Source: an uncultured Pelagibacteraceae bacterium
Lineage (GTDB): Bacteria > Pseudomonadota > Alphaproteobacteria > Pelagibacterales > Pelagibacteraceae
DNA: 64,000 nucleotides
Assembly: GCA_902603555.1 (NCBI GenBank)
Contig: CACKVD010000003.1
Span: forward strand, 1 to 64,000
Direction of reading: 5' to 3'
Positions 26,838-34,012 of this stretch are shown here, piece by piece (the first letter of the stretch is position 1; every line of letters starts with the position of its first letter). Both the position numbers and the translations under genes were made by a program. The notes beneath the pieces were generated by a model that was not told the DNA's origin, ran no database searches, and worked only from the letters and a program-made list of their open reading frames with translations.

Positions 26838-27173
26838 TTATCCTGTTTTACCCAGCAGATTAACAATTAAGACTCCTGATATAATTAATATCAAACCAAC
26901 GATTGTGAATAGATCAGGCACTTGATTGAATTTATATATTCCAACAATTGAAGTCGCTACTATGCATAAACCGGCAAAAGATGCATAGGTAATACCAACA
27001 GGTATAGTTTTCATCACTATTGAAAGAGTAAACATGCAGCCAATTATTGTAATCGCAGTAATTAGACTAGGAACTAACAATGTGAAACCATTTGCACTTT
27101 TTGCAAAACTATTTGCTGCAGTTCCTAATATGACAGCAAGTATAAGAATTAAAAAAGCTATAACGTTACTCAC
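26838..27173 (-). CDS. SMR-like transporter, subunit A (catalytic Glu missing)
   Basis: 111-aa four-helix protein with a GTG start, clearly paralogous to the next gene (KSANGFT, IPVGITYASFAG, LIISGVLIVNLLGKTG). As in its partner, Gly17 occupies the position of the essential SMR glutamate. The tandem arrangement with a 3-base gap suggests a heterodimer. The transported substrate, if any, cannot be predicted. It lies 15 bases after the DUF2798 gene in a long minus-strand cluster. Confidence 0.78.
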   Translation of the reverse strand: MSNVIAFLILILAVILGTAANSFAKSANGFTLLVPSLITAITIIGCMFTLSIVMKTIPVGITYASFAGLCIVATSIVGIYKFNQVPDLFTIVGLILIISGVLIVNLLGKTG

Positions 27174-27188
27174 AAATAAAAGATATTC

Positions 27189-27410
27189 TTATTTGGTAAT
27201 TTTATCTACCAATTTTTTAATCGGGGGACCTACAAGAAGAGCAGCAATTATTGCAATTGGAAGACTTATTGACCATGCTTTAAAAAAACGGTCGACATAC
27301 TCATTGTCCATTCCAGTGTTTATATAGGTAATTATTAGTGTCATTAAAAGACTCATCCCAAATCCCATAACTAATATAAATAAAAGATTAGAATATTTTT
27401 TTGGAAACAT
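27189..27410 (-). CDS. DUF2798-like small membrane protein
   Basis: 73-aa protein from MFPKKYSNLLFILVMGFGMS, with two hydrophobic helices and the DUF2798-like core FFKAWSISLPIAIIAALLVGPPIKKLV. The internal ATG at 27410 is chosen because the ORF-track start overlaps the upstream TPR gene by 41 bases; from 27410 the two genes are separated by a single base. Function unknown. Confidence 0.75.
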   Translation of the reverse strand: MFPKKYSNLLFILVMGFGMSLLMTLIITYINTGMDNEYVDRFFKAWSISLPIAIIAALLVGPPIKKLVDKITK

Positions 27411-27411
27411 T

Positions 27412-27963
27412 TTAAATACTTTGTTTTTGTAATTGAAGGTGTAGTTTTTCAATCATGATTAAAGGGGACTTCATAAATGGATGAACTTTATGAGCTTGAA
27501 TATAGCTATCAATAGCTTTTTGGTAATTTTTTAAAGCAGTTTGAACCAATCCTTGTCCTGATAAAGCACCAAAATGTCTTTCTTCAATATCAAGCACTCT
27601 GTCAATATCAGCTTGAGACAATTCATATTTGCCCATTAAATATAAAACTGTAGCTCTTTTATTCCATGCTTCAGCCCAATTTGGATCCATTTCTATTACT
27701 TCAGTAAATTTATTGTAAGCAGTTTCAAGTTTATTATCCATCATAGCAGATGACCCATCTGCTAACAATTTTGTTAAATTGTTTTTAGACGGATGGGTTG
27801 TCCAAAGATTCCAAATTTTGTCTTCAATTTTTTTTGAGTTTTCGAAATTTAGTGCACTTTTTAATTGTATAAATAATTTATCGATTTCTTTTTGGTGATT
27901 ATCATCAGCGAATATCGATGATGAAAATATAAAATATAAGAAAATAAACGAAACTTTTTTCAC
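27412..27963 (-). CDS. exported TPR-repeat protein
   Basis: 183 aa with a signal peptide (MKKVSFIFLYFIFSSSIFA). At least two to three tetratricopeptide repeats follow, most clearly DPNWAEAWNKRATVLYLMGKYELSQADID and HFGALSGQGLVQTALKNYQKAIDSYIQA. Probably a periplasmic protein-interaction module; resembles TPR proteins often annotated as hypothetical in alphaproteobacteria. The stop of the upstream NTF2-like gene abuts its start. Confidence 0.85.
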   Translation of the reverse strand: MKKVSFIFLYFIFSSSIFADDNHQKEIDKLFIQLKSALNFENSKKIEDKIWNLWTTHPSKNNLTKLLADGSSAMMDNKLETAYNKFTEVIEMDPNWAEAWNKRATVLYLMGKYELSQADIDRVLDIEERHFGALSGQGLVQTALKNYQKAIDSYIQAHKVHPFMKSPLIMIEKLHLQLQKQSI

Positions 27964-28284
27964 TTATTTAGATATAGGAGTAGCGCCAGTTTCTAAACTA
28001 ACAATTTTTCCATCTTTATATCTATAAACAGCCATTACAGCTTCAACATTTCCATCATTAAATGTAACTAGTGAATGGTGTACGCCCACCTCATCATTTT
28101 CATAAACAACTCTTGCTTTATCCTGATTAATATCACCACTCATCGCCCATTTAATAACATCAGCTTTTCCTAAAGAATTTCCAGATTTGTGCATTATAAA
28201 CTTAAAATCATCATGTAAAAGTTCATTCATTGTTGCTTCATCTTTCTTATCAATTGCATCAGTATATCTTTTTAATATAGACAT
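27964..28284 (-). CDS. NTF2-like/SnoaL-type protein
   Basis: 106-aa soluble protein with the cone-shaped NTF2-fold pattern: an N-terminal helix pair (RYTDAIDKKDEATMNELLHDDFKFIMH), then beta strands (VGVHHSLVTFNDGN, VEAVMAVYRYKDGKIVSLETGATPI). Members bind small ligands or act as isomerases and hydratases; no specific active site can be named. An AAGGGG ribosome site precedes the ATG. Part of the minus-strand small-protein cluster. Confidence 0.72.
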   Translation of the reverse strand: MSILKRYTDAIDKKDEATMNELLHDDFKFIMHKSGNSLGKADVIKWAMSGDINQDKARVVYENDEVGVHHSLVTFNDGNVEAVMAVYRYKDGKIVSLETGATPISK

Positions 28285-28349
28285 TTATTCCCCTTAATTG
28301 TTAAAGATCACTCTCATTTGTTAATTTTAATTTATCAGAACCTAAACCT

Positions 28350-28664
28350 TTAGTGTTTAATATATGCATCTGGATAGTTAGTAAGATACTCATCTGAAAT
28401 TGGTATCATTGAAGCACTTTCTATAACAGCTCCAGCTTCCCTTCTTTTCTCAGTAAGTTGTTTATCATCCCTAAATGCTTGTAGTGCTTCCATGTTTGGA
28501 AATTGCATTACTGTATGAAGTTTTGATGGATCATCTTTTTGTGTGCCCGCAAAAATAAACTTTATTCCATGTTCTTTTAATTTTCCATCCTGAGCATAAA
28601 CCATCTCTTTCCACGTTTTAAATCCTTTAGTAATTGTAATTTCACCTTTAACTAATATTCCCAT
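28350..28664 (-). CDS. small alpha/beta protein, DUF3764/dimeric-barrel-like
   Basis: 104-aa soluble protein beginning MGILVKGEITITKGFKTWKEM. Alternating strand-helix pattern (KFIFAGTQKDDPSKLHTVMQFPNMEALQAFRDD) resembles dimeric alpha/beta barrel proteins (ABM/DUF3764 group). A perfect AAGGAGG Shine-Dalgarno lies 5 bases before the ATG, unusual strength for this genome. Function unknown; could be a small-molecule-binding or heme/monooxygenase-like fold. Confidence 0.65.
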   Translation of the reverse strand: MGILVKGEITITKGFKTWKEMVYAQDGKLKEHGIKFIFAGTQKDDPSKLHTVMQFPNMEALQAFRDDKQLTEKRREAGAVIESASMIPISDEYLTNYPDAYIKH

Positions 28665-28681
28665 ACGAACCTCCTTAATCG

Positions 28682-29098
28682 TTAAATATAAATTTTATCA
28701 GCTAAACCGTAACAAAGTACAGCACTTAAAATAGTTAAAAATAGCGGAGCATATATCGCTTCATCAGAAGTTTTGTCTGTATGACCAAGTTTATTTATTT
28801 TTATATTATAAAAACCAACTATAAAAGCTGACAAGTTCTGTAAAAATATAAGATTAAAGAATCCCCATGTTGCCTCTAAACCATTAGGTCTTATGAAGCC
28901 CACATAAATAGCCATAGCTACCGAACCAAAAAATATTGATCCAAAAAACCTAACCATTCCTGCACCAGTATCATCAATACCATACTGATCTAAAAAGGAC
29001 TTAGTTTGGAAAACACATCTAAATCCATAAAAAGCAAATCCTATAAAATGAATTATAAAAACTGCTAAATAAAATATTCCATTAAATTGTTCTATCAT
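28682..29098 (-). CDS. four-helix membrane protein of unknown function
   Basis: 138-aa integral membrane protein with four hydrophobic segments (FYLAVFIIHFIGFAFYGF, FFGSIFFGSVAMAIYVGFI, ATWGFFNLIFLQNLSAFIVGF, APLFLTILSAVLCYGLA). No family recognised with certainty. It sits between two small alpha/beta proteins in the cluster, 12-17 bases from each neighbour, so it is likely co-expressed. Confidence 0.65.
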   Translation of the reverse strand: MIEQFNGIFYLAVFIIHFIGFAFYGFRCVFQTKSFLDQYGIDDTGAGMVRFFGSIFFGSVAMAIYVGFIRPNGLEATWGFFNLIFLQNLSAFIVGFYNIKINKLGHTDKTSDEAIYAPLFLTILSAVLCYGLADKIYI

Positions 29099-29110
29099 AT
29101 TTAAAATTCC

Positions 29111-29419
29111 TTAACTAAATATTGGTCTAATCTCATCTTCAATAGTACCCTCTATTGCAACTTCTTTCAGTTGCTCTAAAAGTTTTATATATTCAGGATC
29201 TGCAGACATTTTGGCGTCAGCATCATTATCACCTTCAAACATAGTTCCAATTAAAGTTTCTCTTATTGTTCTTGGGTCCCCACCCATTTGAAAAGAAAAA
29301 TAGACATCATGGTTAGGATAATGTTTTTTTCTAACTGCTGCTAAACCTTTTCCAATTTCCATAGCTTTTCCTAGGCCGTCATCTTTTACTCTCATTGTTC
29401 TAGTATAAATTACTTTCAT
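29111..29419 (-). CDS. small alpha/beta protein, NIPSNAP/dimeric-barrel-like
   Basis: 102-aa soluble protein: MKVIYTRTMRVKDDGLGKAMEIGKGLAAVRKKHYP, then DVYFSFQMGGDPRTIRETLIGTMFEG. The pattern of strand, long helix, strand and a Trp/Phe-poor core looks like a dimeric alpha/beta barrel. An AGGAG site precedes the ATG closely. Function unknown; one of three similar-sized alpha/beta proteins in this operon. Confidence 0.62.
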   Translation of the reverse strand: MKVIYTRTMRVKDDGLGKAMEIGKGLAAVRKKHYPNHDVYFSFQMGGDPRTIRETLIGTMFEGDNDADAKMSADPEYIKLLEQLKEVAIEGTIEDEIRPIFS

Positions 29420-29430
29420 TGTTACTCCTT

Positions 29431-29721
29431 TTATTTAGCATTAAAATCTATAATATTATCTGTACACTCAACAAATTTATGAGGTTCATAGAAATCGTTC
29501 ATAGATTCCAATTGTTTATTTATTGCATCAGGATCAGTTCCTTTCCACCAACAAAACATTGTTAAATTATCACCTGGTGTGATCCAGCTCATTTGACATT
29601 TTGCATTATCACTTGTCATTGCTTTAGTCATATCTTCCATTGACATTGAACCAGTAACTTCAATCATTTTAGCTTTTGCTTCTTTTGATTTAAAAGTATG
29701 TGTTACTATATAGTTTTTCAT
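29431..29721 (-). CDS. small alpha/beta hypothetical protein
   Basis: 96-aa soluble protein beginning MKNYIVTHTFKSKEAKAKMIEV, with CQMSWITPGDNLTMFCWWKGTDPDAINKQLESMNDFYEP in the middle and a late cysteine (FVECTDN). Strand-helix-strand order and size fit a ferredoxin-like dimeric barrel. AAAGGAG lies 6 bases before the ATG. No family named with confidence; co-directional with neighbours at 11-13 base spacing. Confidence 0.62.
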   Translation of the reverse strand: MKNYIVTHTFKSKEAKAKMIEVTGSMSMEDMTKAMTSDNAKCQMSWITPGDNLTMFCWWKGTDPDAINKQLESMNDFYEPHKFVECTDNIIDFNAK

Positions 29722-29734
29722 ATTTCTCCTTTGA

Positions 29735-30115
29735 TTAATATATTCCTGACTCTGCTATTTTTTTGATTTCATCTTTAGATCCAGAAATTAATTTAAAAAT
29801 AAATTCATCACATTTTTTTGTTGTTTCTTCTTCATATGGTTTACCGTAACGAATATCGACAACTTTTAATAATTCTTCGTTAAGTTTTTCTTTCTTAACA
29901 CCTTCCTTTAACAAATAAGAATTTAAAAACTTTTTGGCTGCGAAAGAGTGAACAATCTTTTCTAATTCAAGCTCTCCCTGGGGTATCATGCTATTAGCAT
30001 AATAAATTCCAGTACATTCTATTGTTTTCTCTTTATCTGCTTTGCTTAAATGACCATCAGCAAATGCAGAAAATGTAAAAAATACTAATGATAAAGTAAA
30101 AATTGTTCTTTTCAT
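29735..30115 (-). CDS. exported two-cysteine protein, paralogue 2
   Basis: 126-aa protein with a signal peptide (MKRTIFTLSLVFFTFSAFA). The mature part contains ADKEKTIECTGIYYANSMIPQGE and KVVDIRYGKPYEE...TKKCDEF. It is a tandem paralogue of the preceding gene: shared are the DK-K spacing, C-GIY-AN, P-GE, VD--YG--Y, K-C--F and LI blocks. Two conserved cysteines probably form a disulfide in the periplasm. No known domain recognised. Confidence 0.72.
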   Translation of the reverse strand: MKRTIFTLSLVFFTFSAFADGHLSKADKEKTIECTGIYYANSMIPQGELELEKIVHSFAAKKFLNSYLLKEGVKKEKLNEELLKVVDIRYGKPYEEETTKKCDEFIFKLISGSKDEIKKIAESGIY

Positions 30116-30117
30116 AT

Positions 30118-30489
30118 TTAATATAAAGTTTGAATTACTTTTTTGACTCTTTCAGCTCCGTTAGGGATTAAAGCTTCAACAAACGAATGACATTTATCAG
30201 TTTTAGATTTATCATATTTTGATCCATAATGTTTATCTACTGCCTTATTAACTCCTTCATCCCAATCTTTTTCAGGAATACCCATTTCAAGAGCATAAGT
30301 TTTTAATACTTTTACAGTTGATATAGATTTTTCTTTCATGGCGTATTCAAATGTTTCACCAGAGGGAAGAAAGTAGTTAGCCATATAAATACCAGCACAA
30401 TCCCAAGCTTTAGCTTTATCACCCTCACTCATCCCTGCATTAGCAGAAGTGAAAATAAAAAAAGATAAAAATAAAATAATTTTTTTCAT
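30118..30489 (-). CDS. exported two-cysteine protein, paralogue 1
   Basis: 123-aa exported protein (signal MKKIILFLSFFIFTSANA). Mature sequence has GDKAKAWDCAGIYMANYFLPSGE, AVDKHYGSKYDKSKTDKCHSFVEALIP. Two cysteines are shared with its tandem paralogue, which starts 2 bases after this stop codon. First gene of the minus-strand small-protein cluster, after the cysEK terminator. Function unknown; small helical periplasmic protein is the safest description. Confidence 0.72.
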   Translation of the reverse strand: MKKIILFLSFFIFTSANAGMSEGDKAKAWDCAGIYMANYFLPSGETFEYAMKEKSISTVKVLKTYALEMGIPEKDWDEGVNKAVDKHYGSKYDKSKTDKCHSFVEALIPNGAERVKKVIQTLY

Positions 30490-30542
30490 AATTCTCCAAA
30501 TTTGATTATAGTAATTTTAAGTTAATAAATATTAGTCTAAAA

Positions 30543-30562
30543 ATGTAACTGTTTTGTTACAT
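30543..30562 (-). terminator. intrinsic terminator after cysEK
   Basis: On the minus strand ATGTAAC-AAAACA-GTTACAT is a perfect 7-bp stem with a 6-base loop followed by TTTTTA. It lies 15 bases past the cysK stop and before the small-protein cluster. This is a classical Rho-independent terminator shape, though the stem is AU-rich. Confidence 0.75.
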
Positions 30563-30590
30563 AGCTGGTATGCGATATTATAGCCAGCTA
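30562..30590 (-). other. hairpin spanning the cysK stop codon
   Basis: TAGCTGG (30562-30568) and CCAGCTA (30584-30590) pair around a 15-base loop that contains the cysK stop codon (30578-30580). Two further pairs with a bulge can extend the stem. With the adjacent terminator hairpin it makes a tandem stem-loop at the 3' end of the cysE-cysK mRNA. Confidence 0.5.
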
Positions 30591-31579
30591 GGGAAAGGTA
30601 GTTTTTTTTCTTTTAAAAAAGATTTGTTAAACATCTTTGAGTTGTATTTATCTGATTTATCACAAAGAATTGTAACAATTGTTTTTCCTGGGCCTAATTC
30701 TTTTCCAAGCCTAATAGCACCAGCAATATTTATTCCACAACTTGTTCCTAAACTTAAACCCTCGTTTTGTATTAGGTCATAAAGAATAGGTAAGGCCTCA
30801 TGATCATCAATTGAGAAAGCATCATCAATTTTTGCATTTTCAAAATTTTTTGTAATTCTACTTGATCCAATACCTTCTGTGATTGAACCTCCTTCAGATT
30901 TTAATTCACCATTCTTAATATAATTGTAAAGAGCAGAACCTTTTGGATCAGATAAATAGATCTTTATATCTTTATTCTTTTCTTTAAGAGCATTACTAAC
31001 TCCTGAAATTGTTCCACCTGTTCCTGATGAGCAAACAAATCCGTCTACTTTACCTTCAGTTTGTTCCCAAATTTCTTTACCTGTTCCCTCATAGTGTCCT
31101 TTTGCGTTAGCTGTGTTATCAAATTGATTAGCCCAGACAACTCCATTGTTGTTAGAAGGTCTTAATTCATCAGCAAGTCTTGCAGCAACCTTTACATAAT
31201 TACCATCATCTTTATATGGTTTAGCTGGAACCAGTCTTAACTCTGCACCAAGGTTTCTTAAAGCATCTTTCTTTTCTTGAGTTTGATTATCATTCATTAC
31301 TATAATAGTTTTATAACCAAGTGAATTACCTAATAGACCTAATCCAATACCAGTATTACCTGCCGTTCCCTCAACAACAATCCCACCTTTTGAAATTAAT
31401 TTTTTTTCTTGAGCATCTTTAATTAAAGCTAAAGCAGCCCTATCTTTGACCGAACCACCTGGATTTAAAAACTCTGCTTTACCATAAATATTGCACCCAG
31501 TTATTTCTGAGGCTGCTTTTAGTTTTATAAGAGGAGTATTACCTATAGATTCAATAAAATTATTTCTTATATTTTGCAT
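30578..31579 (-). CDS. cysK: cysteine synthase A (O-acetylserine sulfhydrylase)
   Basis: PLP enzyme making cysteine from O-acetylserine and sulfide. 333 aa. PLP lysine in PGGSVKDRAAL, substrate loop VEGTAGNTGIGL, the phosphate-binding GTGGTISGV, and GTSCGINIAGAI at the C-terminus. The EGTAGNTGI form and extra length resemble the CysK/Cys2B group of alphaproteobacteria. It begins one base into the cysE stop, forming a cysE-cysK operon ended by the hairpins at 30543-30590. Confidence 0.92.
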   Translation of the reverse strand: MQNIRNNFIESIGNTPLIKLKAASEITGCNIYGKAEFLNPGGSVKDRAALALIKDAQEKKLISKGGIVVEGTAGNTGIGLGLLGNSLGYKTIIVMNDNQTQEKKDALRNLGAELRLVPAKPYKDDGNYVKVAARLADELRPSNNNGVVWANQFDNTANAKGHYEGTGKEIWEQTEGKVDGFVCSSGTGGTISGVSNALKEKNKDIKIYLSDPKGSALYNYIKNGELKSEGGSITEGIGSSRITKNFENAKIDDAFSIDDHEALPILYDLIQNEGLSLGTSCGINIAGAIRLGKELGPGKTIVTILCDKSDKYNSKMFNKSFLKEKKLPFPSWL

Positions 31580-32148
31580 TATTTTTTATCTTCGTCTGTT
31601 ACAGCATAAGGTTTAAATCCTTTTGTAGCATCTCCAACTTTTTTGGCTGGGATACCTGCCATCACAGATTTTTCATGTACATTTTTTGTTACAACTGAGT
31701 TAGAACCAATTAAAGAATTTTTCCCTATCGTAATTGGACCTAATATTTGAGCACCTGATCCAATAACAACATTGTCCTCTAAAGTTGGGTGTCTTTTCAT
31801 ATTTCTCTGATCATCAGAGTTTATACTTGGAGCAATTCCTCCCAAAGTTACATTATGATAAATAGTTACATTGTTTCCGATTTCAGATGTTTCACCAATC
31901 ACTACGCCCATACCGTGATCTATAAAAAAATTTTTTCCAATTTTTGCTTTTGGATGAATCTCAATACCAGTTAAAAATCTTGAAAACTGAGAAATTATTC
32001 TTGCAACTAAATCAAATTTTGCGACAGCAAAAAAATTAGCAATTTTATAAAAAAAAATCGCTTTTACACCAGGATAAGTCAATATTAAACTTAACTTAGA
32101 TTTTGCCGCAGGATCTCTGTCAATTATAGATTGTAAATATTCATTCAT
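31579..32148 (-). CDS. cysE: serine O-acetyltransferase
   Basis: Acetylates serine for cysteine synthesis. The start is the internal ATG at 32148 (MNEYLQSIIDRDPAAKSKL), giving 189 aa; the ORF-track start would overlap the divergent VOC gene and its ribosome site. The left-handed beta-helix hexapeptide repeats run through IEIHPKAKIGKNFFIDHGMGVVIGETSEIG and NVVIGSGAQILGPITIG; catalytic His in DHGMG is present. The short N-terminal helical domain matches the alphaproteobacterial short form. Confidence 0.92.
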   Translation of the reverse strand: MNEYLQSIIDRDPAAKSKLSLILTYPGVKAIFFYKIANFFAVAKFDLVARIISQFSRFLTGIEIHPKAKIGKNFFIDHGMGVVIGETSEIGNNVTIYHNVTLGGIAPSINSDDQRNMKRHPTLEDNVVIGSGAQILGPITIGKNSLIGSNSVVTKNVHEKSVMAGIPAKKVGDATKGFKPYAVTDEDKK

Positions 32149-32221
32149 AAAATTTGTACGCTTGATATAAAAATTCGCTTGAGTTATATAGTCTTTATAT
32201 TCAGATTTTAAAGGAGAAATT

Positions 32222-32632
32222 ATGTACAAAAATACTAATTGTTTTCATCTAGCAATACCATGTGGTGATTTAGAAATAGCAAAAAAGTTTTATAGCGAAA
32301 CTTTGGGCTGTCGACTTGATAACTCTGCTCAAGAATGGGCTGATGTTGATTTTTGGGGAAATGAATTAACTCTTCATGCAAGTGAACATAAACTTGATAA
32401 TGAAAGACACGATGTTGATATGGGAAATGTATCTGTACCTCATTTTGGAGTACACCTTTCTAGAAAAGATTTTGATACATTAAAAAATAGACTTAAGAAA
32501 AATGGTCACAAGTATTATGATGAACCATATTTAAGATTTAAAGGCACTAAATACGAACAAGAAACATTTTTTATTAAAGATCCAAATGAAAACGTATTAG
32601 AGATAAAGACTTTAACTGCTAATTCAGAATAA
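32222..32632 (+). CDS. VOC-family (glyoxalase/dioxygenase fold) protein
   Basis: 136-aa protein with two beta-alpha-beta-beta-beta units: CFHLAIPCGDLEIAKKFYSETLGCRLDN and HFGVHLSRKDFDTLKNRLKKNG, ending FFIKDPNENVLEIKT. Putative metal ligands are the histidines in CFHLAIP and LTLHAS plus the last glutamate in VLEIK. AAAGGAG lies 5 bases before the ATG. Substrate unknown. Followed by the LysE gene after 11 bases. Confidence 0.85.
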   Translation: MYKNTNCFHLAIPCGDLEIAKKFYSETLGCRLDNSAQEWADVDFWGNELTLHASEHKLDNERHDVDMGNVSVPHFGVHLSRKDFDTLKNRLKKNGHKYYDEPYLRFKGTKYEQETFFIKDPNENVLEIKTLTANSE

Positions 32633-32643
32633 CCTAATTACAA

Positions 32644-33258
32644 ATGGAATACCTGGTATTAGGTTTTTTTACTGGGTTAAGTCTAATTTTAGCTATTGGT
32701 GCTCAAAATATTTTCGTAATAGAGCAGGGTTTAAAAAAACAATATATCTTCTTAGTTTGTTTTGTATGTTCTTTATCTGATTTACTACTAATTTTTTTAG
32801 GAATACTACTATTCCATTTTTTTCATCAATATTTTAACTTATTTGTAGAATTAACTTTAAATGTATTATTAATAATTTTTTTAGTTTATTTTATTTATTC
32901 AAAAATCAAATTAATTAGCAGAAACATAAGTTTTAATAGTGAAGTTAAAGATATTTCAAAAACTGAAATATTATTTAAAACATTAGGTTTTACATATCTT
33001 AATGCACACGTGTATTCAGATACTGTCTTTTTTTTAGGTAATTTTTCAAAAAATTTTTTGTTTGATGAAAAAATTTATTTTGGAACTGGTGCATCTATTG
33101 CATCTTTTATTTTCTTTTTTCTTCTTGGATATTTATCTGCTTATTTTTCTAAATTTGCTCAAAATGACAAAGTTTGGAAATTTATAAATTTATTTATTAT
33201 TACATTTATGACTTCGCTAGCGATTTATATAATTAGAGAAACTATATATTTTCTTTGA
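32644..33258 (+). CDS. LysE/ArgO-type amino-acid exporter
   Basis: 204-aa inner-membrane protein with about six hydrophobic helices. The N-terminal signature GFFTGLSLILAIGAQNIFVIEQGLKKQY is the LysE/ArgO motif (GAQN), followed by CSLSDLLLIFLGI; the LNAHVYSDTVFFLG segment matches the conserved helix of arginine exporters. Likely exports a basic amino acid. Downstream of a VOC gene, probably co-transcribed. Confidence 0.88.
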   Translation: MEYLVLGFFTGLSLILAIGAQNIFVIEQGLKKQYIFLVCFVCSLSDLLLIFLGILLFHFFHQYFNLFVELTLNVLLIIFLVYFIYSKIKLISRNISFNSEVKDISKTEILFKTLGFTYLNAHVYSDTVFFLGNFSKNFLFDEKIYFGTGASIASFIFFFLLGYLSAYFSKFAQNDKVWKFINLFIITFMTSLAIYIIRETIYFL

Positions 33259-33325
33259 TATACAACAATTTCAGAGGTCAATTTTGGCACATTTTAAAAT
33301 TCTTTAAAGATATTATTTTAAAGGT

Positions 33326-34012
33326 ATGAATGAACTAGATAAACACTTTGAGCCAAAAAATTTAAGTGACAAGGTTGCATTAGGATTTACTAAATTTCTA
33401 AGGCTTTTAGCTGATACCTTTTTCAAAAAGAGATATGGTCATAGAGCAGTTGTACTTGAGACAGTTGCTGCAGTACCAGGCATGGTTGCTGGAATGTTAA
33501 TACATTTAAAATCGTTAAGAAAAATTGAAGATGATAGAGGATGGATTAAAACTTTATTAGAAGAGGCTGAAAATGAGAGAATGCATTTAATGACATTTAT
33601 TCATATAGCTAAGCCCACAGCTATCGAAAGATTTATAATAATGATTGCTCAATTTATATTTATATTTACTTATGGTTTAATTTATTTGCTATCTCAAAGA
33701 ACAGCTCATAGAATTGTTGGATACTTTGAGGAAGAAGCAGTTGTAAGTTATACAGAATATTTAAACGAACTTGAGGCTGGAACAGTACCTGATCAACCAG
33801 CACCAGAAATTGCAATTAATTATTGGAATTTACCATTACATGCTACATTAAAAGATGTGGTAAGAGTGATAAGAGATGATGAAGCTGGTCACAGAGATGT
33901 AAATCATACTTTTGCCGATTTAATTAATTTGAAGAAAACAAAAGAGGTGATTAATAAAAAAGATAAACTTAAGGAAGAAAATAAAAAAGATATTTTAAAT
34001 CAATTAAAATAA
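33326..34012 (+). CDS. aox: alternative oxidase (cyanide-insensitive ubiquinol oxidase)
   Basis: 228-aa diiron membrane-associated quinol oxidase that reduces oxygen to water without proton pumping. All four ligand motifs are intact: [33 protein letters not shown] and [16 protein letters not shown]. The interfacial hydrophobic helix [20 protein letters not shown] anchors it to the membrane. No mitochondrial-like N-terminal extension. Flanked by LysE and, convergently, fhs; overlap with fhs is 9 bases. Confidence 0.94.
   Translation: MNELDKHFEPKNLSDKVALGFTKFLRLLADTFFKKRYGHRAVVLETVAAVPGMVAGMLIHLKSLRKIEDDRGWIKTLLEEAENERMHLMTFIHIAKPTAIERFIIMIAQFIFIFTYGLIYLLSQRTAHRIVGYFEEEAVVSYTEYLNELEAGTVPDQPAPEIAINYWNLPLHATLKDVVRVIRDDEAGHRDVNHTFADLINLKKTKEVINKKDKLKEENKKDILNQLK

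Noticed and set aside
26623-27327. Plus-strand ORFs antisense to the SMR genes and DUF2798 gene (64 and 97 aa)
   Set aside because: They mirror genuine, paralogous membrane protein genes; no independent coding evidence.
32149-32229. Longer cysE start overlapping the VOC gene
   Set aside because: It would run through the VOC ribosome site and adds an N-terminus not seen in short CysE proteins; MNEYLQSI at 32148 fits better.
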